A stretch of 6,919 nt of DNA from Acidobacteriota bacterium. GTDB lineage: Bacteria > Acidobacteriota > Terriglobia > Terriglobales > Acidobacteriaceae. How positions within the stretch are numbered: the first letter of the stretch is position 1; each line of letters starts with the position of its first letter. The notes under the pieces were generated by a model. That model ran no database searches and had not been told where the DNA came from. It saw only the letters and a list, made by a program, of their open reading frames with translations. A program made the translations under genes and the position numbers. Where the stretch lies: positions 1 to 6,919 of the forward strand of contig JAJYBW010000181.1 in the NCBI GenBank assembly GCA_021778815.1. Reading direction: 5' to 3'. This document shows, one piece after another, positions 1 to 5,716 of this stretch.

Positions 1-501
1 ATTTTCGATCCCGGCTATCAGCATGCCCAGCGGCTGAAAGTCGCTGCAGCGCGCGCGGCGATGGACGTGCTCGGCATGGCCGGCGCAGACAAGCAGGATC
101 CCGGCGCCATCGAGCAATATAAAACGGACTACCACCTGCAGAGAATGCAGATTCAGGCTGATTCCGACGGTCTGGAGCGGTGGGGCGCAAAAGATCGCCG
201 ACGCCAGGGTCTGTTGCTTGAAATTCGTGCCAGCCTGGTGGAGTTGAAGTCGGCATTGGACCAGGCAACTGGCGCTTCCCCTGGCAACAGCAGTCTGGGC
301 AAGGTCCCTCTTTTGCCGGCGCTCAATCGCGCCGAAAGCGCCTTTAGCAACTATGCCGCCAGCCTGACGGAACCGACGCAACCGGAGACCACGCACTATT
401 TGCTGGCCACTCCCGTGTTACTTTGGTGGCTGCTGATTCTTCTGCTGGTTGAAACGGCGATCCTTACCTGGATGGTCGTCTCGGCACGATCCGCTCGCTA
501 A
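1..501 (+). CDS. C-terminal part of an unrecognised protein with a C-terminal membrane helix (5' end outside window)
   Basis: The reading frame is open from base 1, so this is the 3' end of a longer gene. The first ATG in the window (base 61) has no ribosome-binding site and the upstream 20 codons read as normal coding sequence. The visible part is 166 residues ending in TAA. It starts with a polar, charged, probably helical region (residues about 1-90, rich in R, K, E, Q and L). A small-residue linker with a GASPGNSS stretch follows. Residues about 137-160 form one strongly hydrophobic helix (PVLLWWLLILLLVETAIL), ending in a short basic tail, SARSAR. A single C-terminal helix with a positive tail suggests a membrane anchor with the tail in the cytoplasm, so the preceding domain would be outside if the helix is the only one. 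I do not recognise the family and assign no function. Its stop codon overlaps that of the convergent channel gene. Confidence 0.75.
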   Translation: MFDPGYQHAQRLKVAAARAAMDVLGMAGADKQDPGAIEQYKTDYHLQRMQIQADSDGLERWGAKDRRRQGLLLEIRASLVELKSALDQATGASPGNSSLGKVPLLPALNRAESAFSNYAASLTEPTQPETTHYLLATPVLLWWLLILLLVETAILTWMVVSARSAR

Positions 502-1673
502 AAAGAATGGCTTTCGTCAACCGCGGCTTTATTCACTGCGAGACTTTTCCGTTGATCGGCGGAAAGAAGTGAGGCTTCCGTTTGCGAGCGCAGCCCAGTG
601 ATCTGGGCCCAATTGCTGCGTTTTCCCGGCTGGGGATAAAACGGCGGAAGCTCCTGCATCAGCAGGCGTCCCAGTTGGAACGCTTCTGGCTCATACATGG
701 CACGCAGTTCGCGCAGCCGCTGCACAGACGCATCTCCGGCGCACAACTTGAAACCCGCGACGGCCAGCTGTTCGCAAATGCTCTCCAGGCTGCTCTCGGG
801 CAGCCGGTCATGCACCGAATGACCATCTTTCAGCCCAAAAATGTGGGCCAGGTCAATAACGGCATGCCGCGCCATCACAAACGTCAATTGCGCCTGTCGA
901 GCTGCATCGCCCTCGACGGTCGCGATCAACACAGCGCAAGTGTCCAGCATCGCGACCAGGGCAGTAAGCCAGCTTTGGTTGTCGTGCTGAGAGCGAAAAA
1001 AGCATAGTTGCGGATAGGAAATGTGACTCTCCAACAATTCCGCGCTCCAGCGTTCCCATTCCACGAGCAGGGTCTGCAATGCCAGCTCACCTGCGGATCC
1101 GGCATGGCGACGAAGCAGTTCCAGCGCAGTGGGCGGCGAACCGGCCCGAGCATCCAGCAGAATAATGCTGACTTCCCGCCGCGAAAAGGCGCTGTACAAC
1201 ACAGGCAAATAGCCGATGACACCCGCGACGAAGGCCAGTCCCATGCCACCCTCAAGGGCGACCAAAATTCGCGCCGGTACAGAGAGCGGCACGACATCGC
1301 CGAGACCCAGCGTGAAGAGCGTCGTTCCACTGACGTACAAATCCGTCTCCCACTTGCCAATGGAGTGAGCGTCTGAAAAAGGCGAGCCGAGCGAATGAAA
1401 AATCAACCCGAAGCCGAAAATCAACCCCATCGCCCAAATCACGATCAGCATCAGCAGCGACAGAGGCCCAAAATAACTCAGGAAGCTTTCGCGCCGGTTC
1501 GACTTTCTTAATTTACCGGCAATGGAGCGCCAGCGAATCCACGTCGCCGTCATCACGATTCGCGACACGCGAAACCGGCCGCTCGCTCGGCGCGGCAGAA
1601 TAATCGTCTGGAACGCGTCCAGTAGTACCTCCGCGAGGGATAGCAAACCGAGAATGAGCGTAAGGAATCGCAT
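498..1673 (-). CDS. Small-pore ion channel (probable K+ channel) with a long C-terminal cytosolic domain
   Basis: This is a membrane protein of 391 residues if it starts at the ATG at 1673. An in-frame TTG at 1694 would add seven residues (MNLCSTS); neither start has a strong Shine-Dalgarno, so I prefer ATG. Hydrophobic segments lie at about residues 2-24, 70-95 and 134-163. Between the last two is a pore loop with GTTLFTLGLGD (about 116-126), which resembles the potassium-channel filter TxGYGD with Leu in place of Tyr. Known family: two-helix pore (Ion_trans_2-type) channels; here an extra N-terminal helix precedes the pore unit. The remaining 225 or so residues are predicted cytosolic. They show no GxGxxG nucleotide-binding motif of the RCK/TrkA-N type. 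They include a well-formed block around SYPQLCFFRSQHDNQSWL (about 219-236), which I believe recurs in related bacterial channels. The gene is divergent from the response regulator and convergent with the membrane protein before it. Potassium selectivity is an inference. Confidence 0.8.
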   Translation of the reverse strand: MRFLTLILGLLSLAEVLLDAFQTIILPRRASGRFRVSRIVMTATWIRWRSIAGKLRKSNRRESFLSYFGPLSLLMLIVIWAMGLIFGFGLIFHSLGSPFSDAHSIGKWETDLYVSGTTLFTLGLGDVVPLSVPARILVALEGGMGLAFVAGVIGYLPVLYSAFSRREVSIILLDARAGSPPTALELLRRHAGSAGELALQTLLVEWERWSAELLESHISYPQLCFFRSQHDNQSWLTALVAMLDTCAVLIATVEGDAARQAQLTFVMARHAVIDLAHIFGLKDGHSVHDRLPESSLESICEQLAVAGFKLCAGDASVQRLRELRAMYEPEAFQLGRLLMQELPPFYPQPGKRSNWAQITGLRSQTEASLLSADQRKSLAVNKAAVDESHSF

Positions 1674-1784
1674 AGACGTACTGCAGAGATTCAATCACGA
1701 GTGGGTTGGGTGCGCAAAAACTTTGGAAAATGTGACGAAGGACCCAATTGGATGCACAGTCTGTTTTCCACCCCAAAATGAAAA

Positions 1785-1800
1785 TGTGCTCTAGGTCACA
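1785..1800. promoter_or_regulatory. CRP/FNR-family-like operator
   Basis: The sequence TGTGCTCTAGGTCACA matches the classical CRP palindrome TGTGA-N6-TCACA at nine of ten half-site positions (C instead of A at position 5). On the minus strand it reads TGTGACCTAGAGCACA. It lies 112 bases upstream of the channel ATG and about 220 bases upstream of the response-regulator ATG, a position where a dimeric CRP/FNR-type regulator could act on either gene. A lone TGTGAC half-site also occurs at 1731-1736. Which regulator binds, and whether any does, is inference; a 16-base match can arise by chance. Confidence 0.4.
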
Positions 1801-1824
1801 AAAATGGACGTGCAGGTTCACCAC

Positions 1825-1837
1825 CATTGCTGCAATG
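1825..1837. repeat. 13-base palindrome, possible operator
   Basis: CATTGCTGCAATG is a perfect inverted repeat of 6 bases around one central base. It is followed directly by CCAATTGC (1838-1845), which repeats most of the palindrome CCAATTGG at 1744-1751. The symmetry and the location between divergent genes suggest a protein-binding site. It is too short to be a good terminator stem and has no adjacent T-run. The function is unproven. Confidence 0.3.
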
Positions 1838-1958
1838 CCAATTGCACAATACTTCCGACAGTAAGCAACGTAACAACCTTCCCCGCTGGACCGGATTGCA
1901 GGCTGCTGTGCTTCTCTACCGGGCAATCGATCTTGCTAAGCCTCGCGACGACGATCCA

Positions 1959-1986
1959 GGGGTATCGGGGCTGGATAGGGTTTGGG
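1959..1986 (+). other. Putative G-quadruplex in the leader of the response-regulator gene
   Basis: Four G-runs occur in order on the coding strand: GGGG (1959-1962), GGGG (1967-1970), GGG (1978-1980) and GGG (1984-1986). The loops are TATC, CTGGATA and TTT (4, 7 and 3 bases). This satisfies the standard G3+N1-7 four-run definition of an intramolecular quadruplex. It ends 34 bases before the response-regulator ATG and 18 bases before its GAGGAA ribosome-binding site. If transcribed, it could fold in the mRNA leader and affect translation; as DNA it could affect transcription. Whether it folds in the cell is not known. Confidence 0.45.
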
Positions 1987-2020
1987 CGAAGGTTGGACGC
2001 GACCGAGGAATTCAGGCAGG

Positions 2021-2401
2021 ATGAAACGTAAAATTTTAGTCGTCGATGACGAACAGGCCGTCGCAGATACTCTCTGCATCATTTTCAAAAAGCGTGGATT
2101 CGATTGTCGAGCCGCATACACCGGATTCGCAGCCGTTGCCTGCACAGAGGAGTTCTGCCCCGAGCTATTGTTGTGCGACATCTCGATGCCAGGGATGGGC
2201 GGCATGGAAGTTGTCTCCAAGGTCACCATGAAATGCCCTGATTGCCGAGTGCTGCTGTTAACTGGGCATTACACCAACCTTGGATCGGCCCAGGCATGGG
2301 TGATGTCGCATCCCGCTCCAAGTCTCATCATGACCAAGCCCGTGCCTCCTGCGCAATTATTGGAAGCCGCGGGCGCTCTGCTGCAATCTCGTCAACCTTA
2401 G
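2021..2401 (+). CDS. Stand-alone receiver-domain response regulator (CheY-like), cysteine-rich
   Basis: The product is 126 residues and consists of one phosphoacceptor receiver domain with no output domain. The signature residues are all present: the acidic pair D9-D10 in ILVVDDE, the phosphorylation site D53 in LLLCDISMPG, the switch Thr T81 in LLLTG, and K106-P107 in MTKPV. It should accept phosphate from a histidine kinase, but no kinase gene is in the window, so the partner and target are unknown. The ATG at 2021 is preferred because the domain begins at once after it and GAGGAA (2005-2010) precedes it. An upstream in-frame TTG at 1982 would add 13 unlike residues and would lie inside the G-rich tract. 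It contains seven cysteines (19, 29, 41, 46, 52, 72, 75), including a CPDC pair, which is many for a receiver. A DUF2905 gene follows after 42 bases, so a shared transcript is possible. Confidence 0.93.
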   Translation: MKRKILVVDDEQAVADTLCIIFKKRGFDCRAAYTGFAAVACTEEFCPELLLCDISMPGMGGMEVVSKVTMKCPDCRVLLLTGHYTNLGSAQAWVMSHPAPSLIMTKPVPPAQLLEAAGALLQSRQP

Positions 2402-2443
2402 AACACGTGCACACCAACACCGCTCAGACTTACACTGAACAGA

Positions 2444-2668
2444 ATGCAGGGTCTGGGACGATTGCTGATCTTCGCTGGCGCCTTCATTGTTGTTCTAGGC
2501 GTGTGCGTGTTGCTCGCCCAAAAGCTGGGTCTGCCGCTCGGCCGATTGCCCGGAGACATTGCGTGGAAAGGCAAACACACGTCCGTGTATTTCCCACTGG
2601 CGACCTGCCTGCTGCTCAGCGTGATCCTCTCGCTGGTTCTGTATCTTCTGAATCACCTTCGCCGTTAA
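2444..2668 (+). CDS. DUF2905-type small two-helix membrane protein
   Basis: This is a 74-residue protein with a short N-terminus. The first hydrophobic helix is at about residues 6-26. A polar connecting loop carries the family-like motif GLPLGRLPGDI (29-39) followed by a basic stretch, WKGKH. A second helix lies at about 48-69 and the protein ends in a basic tail, HLRR. The length, the two-helix layout and the LGRLPGDI loop agree with the DUF2905 family, whose function is unknown. The two helices and positive tail suggest both ends in the cytoplasm. The ATG at 2444 gives the expected family length, though no strong ribosome-binding site precedes it. It lies 42 bases after the response regulator and 151 bases before xseA, all on the same strand. 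No functional link with either can be read from the sequence. Confidence 0.85.
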   Translation: MQGLGRLLIFAGAFIVVLGVCVLLAQKLGLPLGRLPGDIAWKGKHTSVYFPLATCLLLSVILSLVLYLLNHLRR

Positions 2669-2729
2669 AAGGCGGTAGGCTTCGCGGGATGCGAGGGATA
2701 AAACCGAGTGCAATGCAGCGCGAACGCGA

Positions 2730-2738
2730 TGCTAGACT
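2730..2738 (+). promoter_or_regulatory. Possible extended -10 element upstream of xseA-glmM
   Basis: TGCTAGACT has the form TGn-TAnnnT of an extended -10 promoter element and lies 82 bases upstream of the preferred xseA ATG, in the 151-base gap after the DUF2905 gene. No convincing -35 hexamer is found at the usual spacing (the candidate region near 2710-2715 is GCAATG). The gap is long enough for a separate promoter, but this assignment is weak. Confidence 0.25.
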
Positions 2739-2819
2739 CATCGTTGCGACACCTCGGGATCGCGTCGAAGTACGACCCGCTGACGAATCGCTGGTTTGAA
2801 CCCCATTGAGAGTTTATCC

Positions 2820-4313
2820 ATGAGTCCGCCGTACAAGTCGCCGTGGGAAAGAGCGCTCGCCAGTTCCAGGCAGCCTGCCGGTTCGGTTGCGGCTGCGCGC
2901 CCGCAGATGGACTTGCTGTTTCCAGCCACCCCTGAGTACCCTGAAGTCGCCGAATTTGTCCGGCCTCCCTGGAAAGTACACCAGCTGGTCTTCGAAATTC
3001 GCGGCCATGTCGAGAAAGAGTATCGCGACCTGCGCGTCGAGGGAGAAATCTCAAACCTGCGCCAGGCCTCCTCCGGCCACGTCTATTTCACCCTGAAGGA
3101 TGACCAGAGCCAACTGCCCGTGGTGTTGTTTCGCGGCAAAGCAAGATTGCTGAAGTTCACACCAAAAGACGGCCTGGAAGTCCAGGTGCGCGGCGGCATC
3201 TCTGTCTATGAAGACCGCGGACAATTGCAGCTCGTCGCGGAATCCATGGAGCCGCGGGGCAAGGGATCGTTGCAGGTGGCCTTTGAACAGCTGTACGCGC
3301 TGTTGAAGGAAGAGGGGCTGTTTGAGTCTGAGCGGAAACGCCCGCTGCCCCTGTACCCACGAACCATTGGCGTCATTACATCATCGAAAGGCGCCGTCAT
3401 TCACGACATTCTCCACGTGCTGGCGCGTCGTCATTCGCGGGCTCACGTGATGTTGTATCCAGTCGCCGTCCAGGGAGAAGCGGCATCCAGTGACGTAGTC
3501 GAAGCCCTCGCCTGGTTCCAGAAAAATCCCTGCGCGGATGTCCTCATTGTGGCGCGTGGCGGAGGCTCGCCGGAGGATCTGGCGGCCTTCAACAGCGAAG
3601 GCGTTGCGCGGGCAATTGCTACATCGGCAATTCCCGTGGTTTCCGCGGTTGGACACGAGACAGACTTTACGATTGCCGATTTCGTCGCCGATTTGCGCGC
3701 TCCTACGCCCTCCGTCGCCGCTGAGATGATTACGGACGCGCAATATCGCGTGGAAGAATATTTAGAATTGCTGGCGGCGCGATTGGAGCGGGCCGTCGGG
3801 TATCAGCGCATGCACGCGCGAGAACGGTTCGCACAATTGAATGCTGCCGCCGTATTCGCCGGGGTACAGCACGGTTTGGCGCGGCGCCAGCAACGTATCG
3901 ATGAACTGCGTTTTCGGCTGGACGCATCCTGGCAGAAGAACTTTGCCGCTGCCGGCCGACGAATTGAGATCGCGCAGGCGAATTTGATGCGGCAGGATGT
4001 TCGCCGCCAGATGAATCTCCACGAGGAGCGTTTGCGTTCGCTGCATGCAGAATTGGGCCGCGTATGGCAAGCCTACTCTCAACGCTGCCGCAGTCGATCG
4101 GGCCGCGCTGCCGACCGGTTGGCTGCGCTGTCGCCGCTTGCGGTGCTTGATCGCGGCTACGCGTTGGTGTATGACGGCAGTGGCGCACTCATCAAGACGG
4201 CGGAAAGTTTGCATCCAGGCGACGCCTTGCATTTGCGATTCGCAAAGGGTCAAGCGGATGCGACCGTGGTGAGTGCGATGCCGAAAGAGAACAAGAAATC
4301 CAGCGAGAACTGA
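2820..4313 (+). CDS. xseA: Exodeoxyribonuclease VII large subunit
   Basis: XseA is the catalytic subunit of exonuclease VII, which degrades single-stranded DNA from both ends to short oligonucleotides and acts in mismatch repair and DNA damage tolerance. It works with several copies of the small XseB subunit. From ATG 2820 the protein has 497 residues. Visible parts are an N-terminal OB-fold with VEGEISNL (73-80) and GHVYFTLKD (86-94); the catalytic core with GVITSSKGAVIHDI (184-197), RGGGSPEDLAAFN (246-258) and GHETDFTIADFVADLRAPTPSVAAE (278-302); a long helical, arginine-rich region; and the C-terminal LSPLAVLDRGYALV block. An in-frame TTG at 2796 would add eight residues; ATG 2820 is preferred because GAGAG (2808-2812) lies at suitable spacing. 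Even so, about 45 residues, rich in P, A and S, precede the OB-fold, making the protein longer than the usual 400-460. No xseB follows; glmM begins 9 bases after the stop. Confidence 0.96.
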   Translation: MSPPYKSPWERALASSRQPAGSVAAARPQMDLLFPATPEYPEVAEFVRPPWKVHQLVFEIRGHVEKEYRDLRVEGEISNLRQASSGHVYFTLKDDQSQLPVVLFRGKARLLKFTPKDGLEVQVRGGISVYEDRGQLQLVAESMEPRGKGSLQVAFEQLYALLKEEGLFESERKRPLPLYPRTIGVITSSKGAVIHDILHVLARRHSRAHVMLYPVAVQGEAASSDVVEALAWFQKNPCADVLIVARGGGSPEDLAAFNSEGVARAIATSAIPVVSAVGHETDFTIADFVADLRAPTPSVAAEMITDAQYRVEEYLELLAARLERAVGYQRMHARERFAQLNAAAVFAGVQHGLARRQQRIDELRFRLDASWQKNFAAAGRRIEIAQANLMRQDVRRQMNLHEERLRSLHAELGRVWQAYSQRCRSRSGRAADRLAALSPLAVLDRGYALVYDGSGALIKTAESLHPGDALHLRFAKGQADATVVSAMPKENKKSSEN

Positions 4314-4315
4314 GC

Positions 4316-4320
4316 GGAGA
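4316..4320 (+). promoter_or_regulatory. Ribosome-binding site of glmM
   Basis: GGAGA lies 2 bases before the glmM ATG within the 9-base xseA-glmM spacer, directly after the xseA TGA. The purine tract is close to the start, and the tight spacing makes translational coupling with xseA likely. Confidence 0.5.
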
Positions 4321-4322
4321 CG

Positions 4323-5672
4323 ATGAGGAAACTTTTCGGAACAGATGGAATTCGCGGGGTTGCCGGGCAATTCCCGCTGGACAGAAAAACCGTATACGCA
4401 ATTGGACTGGCCGTCGCGCATTCTCTGCGCAAACAGCATTCCAATCCACATGTTCTGGTCGGGATGGACACGCGCGAATCCAGCAGTGAGATTGCCGCCG
4501 TGCTGACCCTTGGCCTTCATCATGGAGGTGCGGAAGCCACCAGCACCGGCGTCATTCCGACACCTGGTGTCGCCTACCTGGCGCGCACTCGCGGATTTGC
4601 TGCCGGAGTTGTGATCTCCGCCTCGCACAATCCCTGGCAAGATAACGGAATCAAGATTTTCGGCGGCAACGGCTACAAGTTGGCGGATGCGGTCGAGCTC
4701 GCGATCGAAGATGAAATTTTTGCCCGGCTTTCGCAGACACAGGAGCCTGAGATTTCTTCGACAACCGCGCCCGAAGTGGATCCAACTTTACCCGCAGCCT
4801 ACATTGAGTTTTTGCAGGGCCAGGTTCCCGATTTGCGCCTGGATGGCAAAACGATCGTTGTGGATTGCGCGAATGGCGCCGCCAGCGCAATTGCGCCTCA
4901 ATTGCTGGCTCATTTTGGCGGAGACATCCAGTTGACCCATGTTTCCCCCAACGGCCGCAACATCAATGACCATTGCGGCGCACTGCATCCGGAAGTGGTC
5001 GCGCGGGAAGTTGTCTTGCGCAACGCGGACGCGGGCATGACATTTGACGGCGACGCGGACCGGGCGATGCTCGCCGATGAACACGGGAAAGTTGTGAATG
5101 GCGATGGAGTTCTGCTAATTGCCGCGCGCGATTTACACGCTCGCCACTGCCTGGCAAAAAACCTGGTGGTCGCCACCACTATGTCGAATATGGGCTTGGA
5201 ATCTGCGCTGCGAAGCAACGATATCAAGATGCTGCGCGCACCCGTCGGCGACAAGTATGTTCTGGAAGAGATGCAGAGAAACGGCGCGGTTCTGGGCGGA
5301 GAACAGTCCGGCCACATGTTGTTTTTAGATCGCAGCACCACTGGCGATGGAATGCTGACGGCCTTGATTGTTCTCGATATTCTGCAGCGTTCCGGGCAAC
5401 CGCTGTCCGCTCTGACAAAGGATCTGAAAGTCTTTCCGCAGGTGATTGTGAATGTCCGCGTGCGGCAGAAGCAGCCGCTCGACACGATTCCGACCGTAGT
5501 AGCTGCTATTCGTGACGCTGATACCGAACTCCACGGCAATGGCCGTGTGGTGGTTCGATATTCCGGTACGGAAGCCCTGGCGCGAGTGATGATTGAAGCC
5601 GAATCTGAGCAGGTGATGCAACACCACGCCAACCGCATTGCAGAAGCGATTCGCGCTGAGCTGGGAGTCTGA
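4323..5672 (+). CDS. glmM: Phosphoglucosamine mutase
   Basis: GlmM interconverts glucosamine-6-phosphate and glucosamine-1-phosphate in the cytoplasm, the step before GlmU makes UDP-GlcNAc for peptidoglycan and lipopolysaccharide. The protein is 449 residues, a normal full length. It starts with the family signature RKLFGTDGIRGVAG. The active-site phosphoserine is S101 in ISASHNP. The magnesium-binding loop is FDGDADR with D242, D244 and D246. The sugar-binding loop is GGEQSGH (325-331), and the C-terminal phosphate-binding loop is RYSGTE (412-417). TPGVAYL (80-86) and SPNGRNINDHCGALHPE (208-224) also fit GlmM rather than the related PMM/PGM proteins. All catalytic residues are present, so it should be active after serine phosphorylation. 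It follows xseA by 9 bases and converges on polA. This gene is normally essential. Confidence 0.97.
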   Translation: MRKLFGTDGIRGVAGQFPLDRKTVYAIGLAVAHSLRKQHSNPHVLVGMDTRESSSEIAAVLTLGLHHGGAEATSTGVIPTPGVAYLARTRGFAAGVVISASHNPWQDNGIKIFGGNGYKLADAVELAIEDEIFARLSQTQEPEISSTTAPEVDPTLPAAYIEFLQGQVPDLRLDGKTIVVDCANGAASAIAPQLLAHFGGDIQLTHVSPNGRNINDHCGALHPEVVAREVVLRNADAGMTFDGDADRAMLADEHGKVVNGDGVLLIAARDLHARHCLAKNLVVATTMSNMGLESALRSNDIKMLRAPVGDKYVLEEMQRNGAVLGGEQSGHMLFLDRSTTGDGMLTALIVLDILQRSGQPLSALTKDLKVFPQVIVNVRVRQKQPLDTIPTVVAAIRDADTELHGNGRVVVRYSGTEALARVMIEAESEQVMQHHANRIAEAIRAELGV

Positions 5673-5696
5673 TTTTTCTGCAGCGGAAACGTACGA

Positions 5697-5714
5697 GCGC
5701 TAGCCCCGGAGCGC
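5697..5714. terminator. Short GC hairpin between convergent glmM and polA
   Basis: GCGCT (5697-5701) pairs with AGCGC (5710-5714) around an 8-base loop, giving a 5-bp stem. It sits in the 44-base gap between the glmM stop and the polA stop, so it could slow polymerase from both directions. The plus-strand downstream bases CGTTATTT are only weakly T-rich, and the minus-strand side has none, so a classical rho-independent terminator is not well supported. Confidence 0.25.
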
Positions 5715-5716
5715 CG

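Larger units (their letters stand above)
1674..2020. other. Divergent intergenic region between channel and response-regulator genes
   Basis: These roughly 350 bases separate two divergently transcribed genes and should contain both promoters. No protein here is convincing: the short open frames lack ribosome-binding sites and family motifs. Visible structure includes an 8-base palindrome CCAATTGG at 1744-1751, a CRP/FNR-like palindrome at 1785-1800, a 13-base palindrome at 1825-1837 followed at once by a second CCAATTG copy (1838-1844), and a four-run G-tract at 1959-1986. I could not identify a clear sigma-70 -35/-10 pair for either gene, nor a sigma-54 GG-N10-GC element. The length is greater than needed for simple promoters, which agrees with regulated expression or an unannotated small RNA. 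Confidence 0.6.

Noticed and set aside
61..63. ATG as true start of the first gene
   Set aside because: The frame is open to base 1 with coding-like sequence and no Shine-Dalgarno precedes this ATG, so the gene very probably begins outside the window.
1898..1914. Possible sigma-54 promoter in the sequence around TGGACCGGATTGCA
   Set aside because: The GG and GC dinucleotides are 8 bases apart rather than the 10 required.
1804..2031. Short plus-strand open frames in the divergent intergenic region
   Set aside because: There is no ribosome-binding site, the composition is histidine/cysteine-rich and random-looking, and the frames run into the response-regulator start region.
2660..2674. Hairpin CGCC/GGCG at the end of the DUF2905 gene as terminator
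   Set aside because: The stem is only 4 bp, overlaps the coding end and is not followed by a T-run.
2242..2799. Plus-strand open frame (185 codons) across the response regulator, DUF2905 gene and gap
   Set aside because: It overlaps two supported genes in another frame, has low-complexity basic sequence and shows no motif; it is a shadow frame.
3762..4640. Long minus-strand open frame (292 codons) across the end of xseA and the start of glmM
   Set aside because: It is antisense to two genes with full family motifs, its translation is arginine/histidine/glutamine-rich without a recognisable domain, and it arises from the codon bias of the GC-rich coding strand.
4910..5638. Minus-strand open frame (242 codons) opposite glmM
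   Set aside because: Its translation is serine/arginine/threonine-rich with no domain, and it lies wholly inside an intact glmM with all active-site loops.
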